DNA of 64,000 nucleotides from contig CM069608.1 of NCBI GenBank assembly GCA_035771175.1, forward strand, positions 26,294,519-26,358,518, read 5' to 3'. Shown here one piece after another: positions 34,481 through 46,605 of the stretch (position 1 is the stretch's first letter; the number at the start of each line of letters is the position of its first letter). A program made the position numbers and the translations under genes. The notes under the pieces are model-generated. The model did no database searches, was not told the origin of the DNA, and saw only the letters and a list, made by a program, of their open reading frames with translations. This DNA comes from Paratinospora sagittata. Its lineage: Eukaryota; Streptophyta; Magnoliopsida; Ranunculales; Menispermaceae.

Positions 34481-35819
34481 CTAAAAACTTTAAAATGTGA
34501 CTCAAAGAAATTTTTGTTATTATTATTTATTTGTTATTCTTTTCTTTTTATTTTTTAGCCTAAAAGCACTAAAAATAAAAGTAAAAATATACACAATTGT
34601 GACTTCATCAACCAAAATAGATGATTGTATGAGTAATCAATTGACTAGGTCGATGGGACAAAATCTTTCAAGTTTCTTTTGAAAACCCCTAAGACTTGTC
34701 ACACGCGACTGTGAGACCGAATGATTGAGTGTTTAGGCTTCCAAGCAATTAGAAGTGGTTGGAACCGACTACATGTTGACATGTGAAACTAGAGAAGCTC
34801 TCAAGAATCTTCCAATGGGTTGCAACTTACTCATAGCGGAGACCTCAATTTAGTTGACTCTATGTTGAAACAATTGATTATTAGTGAGATTTTTTATAAG
34901 AAGAAAAATGATTTTACATGTGTTTGTATGAATTGAAGATCATATTAATAATTGTTCAACTTTGTCTTTAATGACATAGTTGCCACTCGTGCACTATAAA
35001 ATGATGACATGTTGAACCAATGGAACAATAACATTGTGAAACTTAACAAATATACTTGAAAATTTTCAAATTTTAGTTCTTACAGTTTCAAACTTGATTT
35101 AGTGTGCCAAAAGTTCTTCTTGAGAGAAACTTCAGATTTTTGAGTGTAATTCAATCGTATCTTAGCCTCAAAGCATCCTTGATATCTCATTCAACATTAT
35201 TTAAAATTTCATATATTGGCTGAAATAAAAAAAAATAAAACAAAAGTTTTTGCCATAAGTACCAAGACATGTTGGTAAGAACAATGTCTTTTCACTTTTA
35301 TTGTACTTAAGTAGCCTATACATCTTTTCACTTTTTACTTTCATGCACTTTGTTTGAGTGATTCTGCCAACTATATTTGTTTTTCTTTATTATACATTGC
35401 CATCGTTTAACATCTTCACATGTTATATCCATCATATCCCCCATAAAACTGTGATTGTAACAGTTTTATCCTCATTCGGTAAGAGGATTAGTAAGTGTGG
35501 TTTTGTTGAAATCTTAAAAAGGCTTTTCAAGTGGTAGACATATACTATGGTGCTAAACCATTAAGTCTTGTGGGTGTTGTCTTGTTGCGTTTCTATTATT
35601 ATCTGTGCAATTTTTTCTTATTATTTGTCTACTTTTTAATTTATTGAACTCCTGCAAGGTAACCTAATTCATCCTCCTCTTAGATTATCACCTAGAGGAC
35701 CCTTGTAATCGATCCTCATTCCTTTGTGAAAGTGAAAACATATTGCTTTGGGTTTTGGTTGGGTTGTCCAGGTATTAAAAGAAACATGATGTCGAATATG
35801 TGATTATTGATCAACTGAA
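34481..35819 (+). repeat. LTR-like sequence (SIRE-like subfamily C), boundaries uncertain
   Basis: No gene. From about 35400 to 35690 the order of motifs follows the U5 of SIRE-like LTRs: 'cggtaagaggattagtaag', a 'gtagacatatactatggtgctaaacca' stretch in the place of 'gtagatgtaggc..aaccactataaat', and 'taacctaattcatcctcctctta' in the place of 'aattcactcctcctcttgg'. There is no primer-binding site. The beginning is unclear, and part of 34481-35400 may be unrelated. It lies directly before env-like copy 2. Confidence 0.4.
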
Positions 35820-38260
35820 AGCCAACCTGTATTTGAGGGTCTAGCAACTGAAGTACCCACAACTTCCGCCACTGAACCATCTCAAGTGGAACCAATCACT
35901 GTCCCAGCTCAAACCTCTCACCTTGAACCATCTTCCTCTGTTCAGCTTACAAAAGGATCCAAGAAAGAAGAAAAAACAAAAAAATTAGCCTCAAGCTCTG
36001 TTCTTGGAGGTTGTTTTGTGGACTGAAGCTTCTTTGCCAAACACATTTGAATGTGCAACCTCTGTTTGAACTCTAGGGATGGGTACAATTATTTTCTTAT
36101 CAAAACAAGTGGTATCCAAACTTGGTCAAGGAATTCTATCAGAATCTCCTAAAGAAGCCTAATTATGGGGTAGTTAGGAAAACCTCTATTAAAGAGAAAC
36201 ATTTGGAATCTCACCTCAGTATTTCACTGACATATTCTCACTTCCTAATGACGATCAAGTCATCACCTTCTCAAAACAAGGCATTATATTCCTAGTCTAT
36301 AACAATGTTGCAGCCTTGAACTATGTGTCTAGGAAGAACCACACACGTGTGGACAACAAGCTTTTCAATCAATCCTTTGAGCTTATTCCTAGGACCATTC
36401 ACAACATAATATCCCATGTAGTACAACCAAGGTCTGGCAGTAGGGGGAGTGTAAATGAACTGGATTTGTTTCTTACTTGGTGCATTCTTCAAATAAAGAG
36501 GATTAACCTTCCTTACATACTTCTGCATGTGATTGACGCCACAGTAAGAAGGGGACGTGAACTGCCCTTTGAAATGTATATCACACCACTGCTAGAGAAA
36601 ACAGGTGTTGATTTGAATGGAGAAGTGAAGGAAGAAGTGGATAGATATCGTTGCATAGGGCATACAACTGTCAAACTAATGAAGTATGTGTATGCCCCAA
36701 CATCTAAGAAATGGTAGCACATCAGAGCCATACCCCAAGGAGTGGTTACAGAACCATTCAAGAAAAGTAATGAGGAGAACAAAGTGGACAATAATCAACT
36801 TTAGGATGAAGAAAGAGTTGACTCAAAGAGAACTACTTCAGACTTACCTTTTAGAGGGGATGTTTCAATGGAAGAGGAACCCCATGAACAAGTTCATGAT
36901 AAAGCCACCTCTACTGTCCCTCTAAATGCTCAGATTCCAGAAGAAGAAGAAAGATTTGAAGGAGAATTTACAGCTCAATCTCCACATCACTTCACTGATC
37001 ATGCAAATGTTCAACCCTCTACATTTGTTTTTTTTTTTTTCTGAAGAAAACTTGTTAAGAAGGATGAAAGGGCTTCAAGAAGAACAAAGATCAATCATGT
37101 TGGAGGAGATGAAGAAGTTGATCACTGATCAAAGACTTGTAGAATCTAAAGAAGTCAGAAAATGTACAGATGGATTGACTTAAGTCTCAGAAAAGTTAAC
37201 TCAAGTAGTGATTACCATTGAAAAAAGATTTGTGTCATTGAAATCTGGATTGCCATCTTCAAGTACAACAACACCTGATTTGAGTTGTCTGAATGATCTG
37301 CAAGAGAATTTGCAGTAAATCAAGGAGTCAATCAGCTCACATAGGTCTGATACTTATGTACAGTCTGTTGCATTGGACACAAGTGTCCTATAGACAAACT
37401 TTGAAAATGTTTCCCGTAAGAAGACCCTTATCACATCCCCATCTGCTCAAGCTACCATTGATTCTAGCACACTTCAACCTTTGCTTGATGCTATCTCAAG
37501 TTTGAAATCCACAGCATCTCCATCTGCACCCACGGTTGATTTTCAACCAATCTTGGAAGCCATTGCCAATCTCAAGACCACGATTATGTCAAATGCTTCT
37601 GGTCCAATCAATGTTGATGGTAGAAAATTGGACAACCTTCTCACTTCAATTGCTCAAGTATACGAGAAGATGACAAGCATAGAGAACAAGGTCCCATTTC
37701 TATCTTCTACCATTTTGGACCTTTCATACACTATCACAAAAGTAGCTGATAAAATTAAAGGAATTGTAGCGCCTTCATTGAGGAGACTTATAAGCTAATC
37801 TCAAGAAGACTTCATTCCTCAATTTGGTTTGTCATTACCCGTATGAAGAAATTCAGCTTGCTATATGAGTTGTTGAGGAAGATAGGAGTACATGTTCCAA
37901 GAGCTCCACTGGCACCAAAGTTCACAAGGCCCAAATTGCCTAGATAACAATCTGATATGCTTGAAGGGTTGTTTAAAGAGCAAAAAGAAGCTAATGATGG
38001 TGAAAAACCTAAGAACTTTGGGCCAACTGCTCAAGTTTCTAGATGCATGACACCTCCACTTGATGAAGATGATGTTTTTTGAAATTCCCAGACCCACATC
38101 TATTGTAAGGCTACAGTTTGAAGGTGTAAAGCTTTCTCCAACTTTAACACAAATAGCCTTATCAGATTTGTCACAAAATTGGCCATGGCGCTCTGCGATG
38201 CTACTACAGATATGATTAATCTTATCAACCATACAACGGGAACCAATAAGGCGGGAACAA
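35820..38260 (+). pseudogene. Env-like / putative plant transposon protein, copy 2
   Basis: Same domain order as copy 1 at 14583: a Ser/Thr/Pro-rich start (35840-35990), a broken middle, then a clear block at 36316-36717 (FELIPRTIHNIISHVVQPR, LDLFLTWCILQIKRINLPYI, LPFEMYITPLLEKTG, KYVYAPTSKKW). Then come an acidic/Pro region, a Lys/Glu-rich coiled-coil-like segment (37040-37180), a further helical block (37481-37798) and a Pro-rich tail (about 37900-38230). Multiple stops and frame changes exist, including TAG after KKW at 36715. At about 38262 it switches to a copia protease with no LTR between, so the two were joined by deletion or recombination. Function in SIRE-like elements is unknown. 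The env name rests on position only. Confidence 0.65.
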
Positions 38261-38270
38261 TACTAAGAAT

Positions 38271-39764
38271 TTGAATCATATGTCAACCATGATTGTAGGA
38301 CTTGATACATTGACGAATTCCATGTGGTTTCTGGATAGTGGAGCCACAGATCATTGCACACCAGATGGTGCGAATCTATTGAACAAAACAGACTATTGTG
38401 GAAAAGAGAAGATATATGTTGGCAATGGCACATGTTTTAACATCTCTTCTATTTGATCTAACTTTTCCAAACATGATACACATAACTTCCTACTTAGAAA
38501 CATACTACATATTCTTCAAATAACCAAAAATCTACTAAGTGTTTCTAAGTTTGCAAAAGATAACAAGGTCTTCTTTGAGTTTCATCCTAAGTTTTGTCTT
38601 GTGAAGGACCAATTTCAAAGAAGGTGCTACTTCAAGGGGTTCTTAAACATGGACTTTATGTTTTCCAATTGCCTTTTTATTCATCAAACTCCAAGATAGA
38701 AAATCTTTCTTCTTCTTTGTCTAATGTGTCTTCACTGTGTACTGCAACTTCAAGTACTTCTTCTATTTCTAGTTTTGTTAATAATGTGCTTGATCCTATA
38801 AACAACACTACTTAGTTCATTCTGTTGTCAATAATGTAGCTTGTAATAAGTCTGATGAAACTCTTCATCTGTGGCATATGAGACTAGGCCATCCTTCTTC
38901 TAAGTTTGTACAAAATGCTCTTGATAAATGCAAGATTCTGATTTCCAAGTCTTCTAGATATGTTTGTCATGCGTGTCAAATGTGAAAATCACATAAGCTA
39001 CCATTCCAATTATCCTCCACTATATATAAACATCCCTTGAATTGATAGTTGTAGATGTTTGGGGATCTACCACACTTTACTCCTCCAATGGTTATAACTA
39101 TTATGTGAGTTTTCTTGATGCTTACTCTAGATACACTCGGATCTTTCCACTTCAAACTAGAAGTGAAGTTCACTCTATTTTCATTCAATTTAAGGCTCAA
39201 GTTGAGCTTTCGTTATCTTAGAAAATAAAGATCTTACAAACACACAATGGGAGGGAGTTTGTTACCTTAACTCCATTTCTTACCGCCTTTGGTATTCAGT
39301 TTCGGCATGGTTGTCCATATGCACATGAGCAGAATGGTCTAATAGAGAGGAAACATTGACATATTGTAGAAACGAGGTTAAGTCTACTAGCACAAGCTTC
39401 CATGCCACTTAAATTTTGGGATGTTTTATACAACAACACATCTTATAAATAGAATGCCTACTCCAATGCTTAATGGAAAGTCAACTTATTCTTGTCTATA
39501 GAACAGTGAGCCTGACTATACATCTCTAAGAGTATTTGGCTGCCTTTTGTACCCATATCTCAAGCCTTTCAATAGGCATAGACTAGAATACATAAGCACT
39601 CCTAGCACATTTATGGGATATAGCCCCCAGTACAAAGGGTATAGATGTTTACGTAATGATGGGTAGGTGTTTGTGGTAAGGCATGTTGTGTTCCAAGAAA
39701 GTATGTTTTCGTTCTCCAAGGATATTTCTATTCAGTCTACCACACTCTCACAACCTCATGTAAC
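38271..39764 (+). pseudogene. Copia C1 protease and integrase
   Basis: The protease active site reads MWFLDSGATDHCTPD (38320-38365), so the catalytic DSGA is intact. It is followed by the GAG-pre-integrase/HHCC zone LHLWHMRLGHPSSKF ... CHACQ (38860-38985). The integrase core starts at DVWGS (about 39055), has YYVSFLDAYSRYTRIFPL, then THNGREF where SDNGxEF is usual (catalytic Asp changed to His), and EQNGLIERKH (catalytic Glu kept). It continues with FWDVLYNN and RVFGCLLYPYLKPF. Stops include a CGA-to-TGA-like change right after ERKH. This enzyme would process polyproteins and insert cDNA. It is inactive. The frame breaks off at the solo LTR at 39766. Confidence 0.9.
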
Positions 39765-39765
39765 T

Positions 39766-41870
39766 TGTAACACCCTGTACCGTTACTCAGACCTTATCGT
39801 TGACTTATATGTATTTACACGCATATATACGAGTGTGTATGTATTATGTTGCTTTTCAAAGATTTTGGGATGTGTCTTAGTGTCGTAGGAGTATCGAAAC
39901 CATAGGTGTGGACATTAGGGTAAATGATATGAAAAATAACATGTTTGGCCACTAAGAGTTCGTTCTCGGCATGGAAGAGTGTGCTCCCCTAAGACAAAAC
40001 TCAGTTTTGGGTTTTGGAGAGGGGAGGAACGCGCTCCTAGCCTGGGAGGAGCACGCTCCTCACAACTGATAGAAACATATATCATTTTTGGGCAAGAAGG
40101 AACGCTCTTGGGGAGGATAAGCGCGTTCCTCGTGGTTCTAACATGTTTTTTTTTTTTAAAAAAAAACTCAATGTGGTGATTTTAGAGAGATATAAATTGA
40201 TTTTCTCACTCATTTTGTTCATTTTTGAGTTGATGAAATTCAGAGAAGAGAGAAGAAGCTGGAGAATGAGGGAGAAAAGGGATTTGAGCTAGGGTTTGCG
40301 ATTTCAAAGCTCTAGTAAGTGGTTTTTAGCTCAAAACTTGTAGAATCTTATTTTTCTTGGAGTTTTTCAATATTTGTGAGTTTGGGTTGATTTGGATGAT
40401 GTGTGGGAATGGGTGGAAGTTTGGAGATGCTCCAGATTCATGGAGTTTTCGTGGGATTTTTCATCTCATGTGATTTTAATAGTAAAACCTGTGTTTAGAA
40501 CCAGCAAAACAATAAAGAAAGTAAGGTTTCACGGTGTAAGTGAAACCCTAGTTGTGGGTTGAAGCAGCTGGGGATTTGAATGCCTTTGAAAATCATACTA
40601 AATGTGTTAATTATGTATGGGAAGCATTCTAAGATATGTGTATTGTGAATGGGTGTTGGGAAGTAAGACCTGGAAGTTGGAGCAATGGTTTGACTTGGTT
40701 GGACATGGGTTACAGGTGGTGTGTGTGTGAGCGTAAAATGGCACCAAGTGGGTTGGTTGTGAATTAGATATTTAAGTGTGAAATTAATGTGCTTGAAGGA
40801 AAATGGATGAATATTTTCAATGTGAATAGATTGATATAGAGACTTGCATATTTTGGGATTGGATTGAGTGGTGATTGGTGGTGATAGTGCGAATATTGGT
40901 TTTATTTGGTTGTGAGTATACCTCTCTTGTAGTTTCCATTTATGGCATTGTCAATGATATGCATGATTTGTAATTGTAAGAATATGAATCTATGTATATG
41001 TGCATGTATTTGAATTCATGAAATGAATTTTGAAATAGAGGTGACCGTAGCATTACTGATATAATGTGTTCAGACACAAAAAATCATTTCATAACTTATT
41101 TTTTGAGAAAAATATGCGTTGGTTCAACCTGATCGTGTTATAATTCTGAGGTCATTCCCATGGAAAGGAGGATAAGTGTATGAATTGGTTGATTACAAAA
41201 AGAAAAAATAAATGAAGAAATGGATAATTCTATGCAAGGCATCACTTATTGCACGAAATAGGGGGACAAACACAATAGATTATTGCAGGAGGAGATGGAA
41301 GGAGAGAATTCATGTTTTATGAACCCTGTGCATTGTTCTCGAATGGTTCATTTTGTTTGATTCATGTAGATATGTTGAATTCTACCTTGCATATTGCTTT
41401 TGAATTTGTGCTAAAGCATGCTAATTGAGTTTGAAATGCATTTATGGTGCTATTTGTGGGATTTACTCAGTAGGCTTATGAAGCCTACCTTTTTCTTATT
41501 TTCTAGGTTCTGATAGAAAAAGAAAAGGAGTGGCTAGGAAGCGATTGCAGAGTCCCAACCTCTGAACGTGTGTTGGTACTTTGGGACTATAAGCACTTTA
41601 TATTATAATATATGTACATATCACCACTATGTATAATTACTTATCACAGTAGAACTTTGGCTGTAAATGTTAATAGTTGGGTTGATGACTTGTCAAACTT
41701 TAATATTAATGTCTTGAGGGTGATATGAATGGAAATTATGTGAATTAGGTACATGTGTACATGTTTTGGGATGTGAATGTATATATAAGGTGTATTATGT
41801 CATATTTTTGGATAGTTGGATATATATTAGGTAAGGCTGAGCATGATTTCAATCTGTAAGGCCTGTAGCA
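39766..41870 (+). mobile_element. Gypsy-type solo LTR, 2.1 kb, inside copia C1
   Basis: Starts TGTAACACCCTG and ends GGCCTGTAGCA. Copia coding sequence resumes right after (NYHPMITRTK at 41873). The flanks give gtaac (39760-39764) and gtaaa (41871-41875), a 5-bp duplication with one mismatch if one base (T39765) belongs to the element. There is no internal coding region, so it is a solo LTR. It shares its start, its GC-rich 'gcgcgctcct' palindromes (39970-40130) and a 'gatttactcag..ggc' block with the split LTR at 43729/58120. The small open frames inside are noncoding. Confidence 0.75.
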
Positions 41871-43482
41871 GTAAACTATCATCCTATGATAACTAGAACA
41901 AAGGTGGGGGAGTTTAAGCCAAAGGTCTAGGTGGCTCAGTTAGATGATACTAAACCTGAGAGTTATACACAGGCTTTAGCTCATCCTAAATGGCTTCAGG
42001 CCATGAAAGATGAATTCCAAGCATTACTTCATAATAAGACACATATATTAGTGTCGGCTCCTTCTGATAGAAAGGTGATTGGATGCAAATAGGTTTTTAA
42101 GATAAAGAAAGATTCTAATGGTTCAGTTATTAGGTTTAAGGCCAAATTAATGGCAAAAGGTTTTCATCAAGTAGAAGGTTCTGATTTCTCCGAGACGTTC
42201 AGTCCTATTGTTACGCCTACTCTGTCAGAATTATTCATTCTAGTACAGTGACCAAAGGTTGGGTATTAAGGCAACTGGATGTCAATAATGCCTTTTTGAA
42301 TGGGGAACTTGAAGAGGATGTTTACACGTTTTAGCCACCTAGGTTTAAAGATTTTAAAAATCAACAGGTTGTATGCAAACTACATAAGGCTCTTTATGGT
42401 CTTAAGCAAGCTCCCAGAGCTTGGTTTGAAACATTTAGACTTGCTCTCAATCAGCTAGGCTTTGTCACCTTCAAGTTAGACCACTTTTTGTTCTACAGGT
42501 TCACTCAATCTCATGTTACTTATGTTTTGGTCTATGTGGATGACATAGTAATAACTGGTGATACATATGTTGTGGTAGATGAGTGGGTACAACAGTTAAA
42601 TCAATGTTTTTTCTTAAGGACCTTGGGGCACTTCATTACTTTCTTGGAATTGAAGTTCATTCTGGTATTCATTTGTCTCAAACAAGATATATGTAAGATC
42701 TCATTGAGAGAACTAATATGATATTAGCAAAATTGTGTCCTTCACCCATGGTTTCTAGTGTTGGTACATCTTTATTTATCTACAAACATGAGCCTCTTTC
42801 AAATGCATCAGAATACAGGTCTGTGGTTAGAGCATTATAGTATGTAACGGTTACTAGACCAGATATAACTTATGTTGTCAATCGATTTTACCAATTTATG
42901 CAAACTTCATTAACTGAGCATTGTAAAGTTGTTAAGCGAATACTAAGGTACTTGAAAGGATCTGTTCATCATGGGCTTCAATATATTCAACCTATTAATC
43001 AGTTATTTGGCTTACAAGTTGTTCGATTTTCTGATATCGACAAGGCATCTATTCCAGATGATTGCAAATCAACATCTGGTACATGTATTTTCTTGGGTCC
43101 CAATTTGGTTTCATATCATTTCCAAATCATTGACGAAAGCTGAGTATATGAGTTTTGCATCGTTGTTAGTTGATATTACGTGGATTCAATCTCTACTTCA
43201 TGAACCGCACATTCCACAACTTAGTCTTCCTACTAATTGGTATGATAACCAAAGTACTATAGCCATGGCACACAAACCTATTTTACATGCTCGAGCTAAG
43301 CATGTTGAACTAGATCTTTATTTTGTTCGAGAAAAAGTGATGCAGAAGCAGCTACTGATTAATCATGTGCCATCCTTAGATCAAATTGAAGATATCCTTA
43401 CTAAAGCACTCTCCACTCCTCGTTTTCTTCTTCTGCGTGACAAGCTTACTGTGAAAGCATCCCCAATAAGCTTGGGGGAGGA
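41871..43482 (+). pseudogene. Copia C1 reverse transcriptase and RNase H
   Basis: RT begins with the usual HPMITRTK, then HPKWLQAMKDEFQAL, KARLMAKGF-type block (KAKLMAKGFHQ), [46 protein letters not shown] and the catalytic LVYVDDIVITGD at 42521-42560, so the Asp pair is kept. RNase H follows (about 42890-43470): VKRILRYLKGSVHHGL, EYMSFASLLVDITWI, WYDNQSTIAMAHKP, ARAKHVELDLYFVREKV and the terminal DILTKALSTPRF. Stops occur at about 41930, 42090, 42333 and 42840, and several frame changes separate the blocks. The enzyme would make the cDNA. This copy cannot be made whole. Confidence 0.9.
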
Positions 43483-43728
43483 TGTTAGTGAATAAGGTCC
43501 AACAGCAGAAGTTTTTGTTGAAGTTTTTAATTCAATAGTTGAAAAAGAGTAAAGCAGTCGACTATTTTAATTTAGTTCACTGCCTATCTTTGGACAAGTC
43601 AGCTTAGTTTTTTATTATTTGTTTCTTAGCTAATTGTTGTACGAGGTCCTTTTAGAAGTGTGTAGAGTCTTTTGTATGATGTTACTTTGATATTAAGTTA
43701 GTTACATTTCGTTAGAAAGAATGACAGA
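43483..43728 (+). repeat. Copia C1 3' LTR, left part
   Basis: Starts TGTTAGTGAATAAGG immediately after the polypurine tract GCTTGGGGGAGGA. After 246 bp it is broken by a TGTAACGACT LTR. The expected continuation, with a short TATA-like run, CTCTCTCTATAAC and GAATGAAAATATCTCTC, is found at 58770. Confidence 0.75.
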
Positions 43729-45037
43729 TGTAACGACTAACATTCACACATGACGTCATGATGAGGTAAATTGCCCAAATCGAGATGCTTGTATAGGTAT
43801 TATACGTGTATTCTTGTATATTTTCATTTTTTATATGTTAATGAAGTGTATGGGTTAACTAGAAATGTTTTTAAGTGTGAAAATTCAGGAAATGGACAGG
43901 AAAAGCGCGCTCCTTAAATGGGGAAGCGTGCTCCTAGCGTAAACTGAGGCCAGAGTTTTATCAAGAATTGGAGAAGTGCGCTCCTCTGAGCAGACCAAGA
44001 GTGTGAATTTTGAGGAAAAGGGTGAGAAGCGCGCTCGTTGCGTCTAGGAAGTTATTTTTTAAAACACAAATTTTGGGCCTAGCCAAGGTATAAACGGAAT
44101 GCATCTCATTTTCCATTCATTCTCATCATTTTGAGCTGAGAGGAAGGGGAGAAGAGAGGAGAGGAGAGATTTGGAAGATTAGGCTAGGGTTTGAAGAGTT
44201 TGACTCAAAAGGTATGATTTCTTTCCCAATTCATCCATTTTTTTATTCCTTTAGATGATTTTTAGCTAGAGAATGTGATTATGATGTCATGCATGTGTTG
44301 TAATTGAGATTTTGTGTTGGGGTTTCGAAGCTGAAAACCCTAACCACGTGACCTTGAGCTTAATTTGCATGAATTGGAGTGTTTTTACTTGCCTTAATGG
44401 TGATTCTCATGGAAATTGAAGAGCTTATGGTATAAATTGCAAATTGAGCATGCATGTGGGTTTTAATGGAAACCCTTGAGTATTGAAGGTGTATTTAGAT
44501 GCTTCTAATCCAATTAATGATGATTTTGATATGCTTAGAGTTGAATTGATAGAAAATTGAATTAGAAATTGCATTATGGAAGTTGGAAAATTTATTGGGT
44601 TTATTCAAGTGGTGTATGTGTTGACTTGAATTTGATCAATGATGTGTTACATATGTTCATTTCAGGACATTGGGATTGGAGTGATTATTTTGGGAGTCCT
44701 ATAGCTTGGTTATAGACTTTTGGATTGGTTGTGAGTATTTCTCAGCTTTATTCTCCATTTATGGCATTTTATATATGTAACTGAATTGTTGAAATATGTG
44801 CATTTATGGTATATGTGCATGAAATTTATAATCATGAAAATGGTTTTGTGCACTAGGTTGCCTTGGGTATTTTGAATTAAATACCTTTTGGCAGGAATTT
44901 TCATTCTACTTGTTCTTCGGGAAATGTACTGTCGGGGTTTCGTGGAAAGAACTTTCCTTTATGAAGAATGTAAGAGTAGGAGGGTAGGTACTCCATATTG
45001 TGTTGGTCTTTCCCCATAGCACAAAATAGGGGATGTG
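43729..45037 (+). repeat. Gypsy-type LTR related to 39766-41870, left part
   Basis: Starts TGTAACGACTAAC and has GC-rich 'aagcgcgctcct' motifs at 43900-44040, then a long AT-rich R/U5-like part. It is interrupted at 45038 by a minus-strand SIRE-like element. The rest is at 58120-58769. Combined length is about 1.96 kb, against 2.1 kb for the related solo LTR. Confidence 0.7.
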
Positions 45038-45098
45038 TGTTGGCCTAGAAATGTGTCTAAGAGGGGGTGAATGGGACAAATTAACAGGTTATGCACTC
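45038..45098 (-). repeat. LTR B terminal fragment of copia C2
   Basis: 61 bp nearly identical to 56397-56457, including AAGAGGGGGTGAAT and GACAAATTA. Gypsy G2 begins right after it, inserted at CACTC. Confidence 0.85.
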
Positions 45099-46567
45099 TG
45101 TAATACCCCGATTTTTAAAACTTACATTTCAAGTAAAAATGAATATTTTAATTTTATCGAGAAAAAAACACTGAAAGTCGAGATGTTAATCGTATCCGTC
45201 TATCTTAACCCATATCCATTATATAGGTATTAATAATTGCAACACTATGAATTTGTATTCTTCTAACCAACTTACTGGTTAAGATAAACGAATACCCTTT
45301 CATCTTCATGCTAAGGACCACATAATTCCACTATACAAATTTCTATAGTGAATTATGAGGGTACTTGCCCTTGTCCATCCATTATGGACACAATATTTTA
45401 AATACATTCATTAAATGGAATTAATGAATTCAAGTCCAAACCACATATATTTAAAGTAAATCATGATCCCTTCAATAATCATAATAAGGTTTTATCAAAA
45501 TTTCTAATGTCAATACAACCCTTATTAAATAAAAGTTCACAAAGTTAAACAAGTAATTAACTCATTCACTAATTAAAATATTATCCAGATTACCATCCTA
45601 CCCCTATCACTGAACCACGTCACACCTTGCTACTTTATTTTCTAAGTACCTGCATGTGAAAAATAGGGGTAAGCTTGAAAGCCCAGTGGGTCATCTAAAC
45701 AATTCACAATATTTTATTATGATACATATACAAGAACATTATAAACAAGTTTCACATATTAATCGTTGCAACATTAGATTGTTTGAGTCGAGAATTTTAT
45801 CACGTTCTGAATCACGTACCTTTAGGAAATCAAACACAGGGTGGCACTACCCAAAAATTAAAAACTCGTTGGCGATATTCATCATGAATAACTGCCCCAT
45901 AATAAACATTGGCGATATTCCTTAGAATAACTGCCCCATAATAATCAATGGCGATATTCCTTAGAATAACTGCCCCATATGTGTGATTCTTATCTTAATT
46001 GTGTTCTTTAGTGATGTCACACCATACATACAACCTAAGTATGATATTAATTGTATTCACAAGCCATATTCAAATTCCACTACACATAGTATCATGTCAC
46101 AATGCCAAATATAATAGTATTAACGCATAGATTTTACTATGCCAATATTCTCAAGTCATGTATTTCATCATCAGGGTTTATAATATACAAATGAATTCAA
46201 TTACCACATGAATTTCATGCATCCAATTATCATTTGATCAGAACAAAAATCATGCTGACACATATCATCATAGTTAACAATCACAACATGGTATATATGA
46301 AATCATGTAAAATAGACATGCAAGAGCAATCTAATAATACTATAGACCTAATTAATTTAACATTCCTATCTATATATCAAAATAAAATATTATGAAGGCA
46401 TAGAATCATCCCCACCTGAATCGCTAAATTCCAAATCCCTTAAATTCCTCGTCAAGTCTAGTACTCAACCTGTACACGTATATTACGTTTGTTAATATAA
46501 TTACTCATAAGAACGATTATGAGTGTAGAAATATATACATATATATGGTGGTGGGATGTTTAAACAA

Positions 46568-46605
<38 letters not shown>

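Larger units (their letters stand above)
38265..43728 (+). mobile_element. Ty1/copia element C1, decayed, gag missing
   Basis: Plus-strand copia pol in the order protease, integrase, RT, RNase H, then a polypurine tract (AGCTTGGGGGAGGA, about 43469-43482) and the start of the 3' LTR (43483). A solo LTR (39766-41870) interrupts it between integrase and RT. The 5' LTR, primer site and gag are absent. The left side is joined to env-like copy 2. The remainder of the 3' LTR appears at 58770, after about 15 kb of nested insertions. Confidence 0.85.

Noticed and set aside
36926..37183. Lys/Glu-rich open frame as a separate gene
   Set aside because: It is one frame of the broken env-like pseudogene copy 2, in line with the coiled-coil part of that protein.
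41871..41894. taact as target duplication of the solo LTR at 39766 (copy at 41890-41894)
   Set aside because: The bases before 41890 are copia coding sequence (YHPM), so the LTR must end earlier, at 41870.
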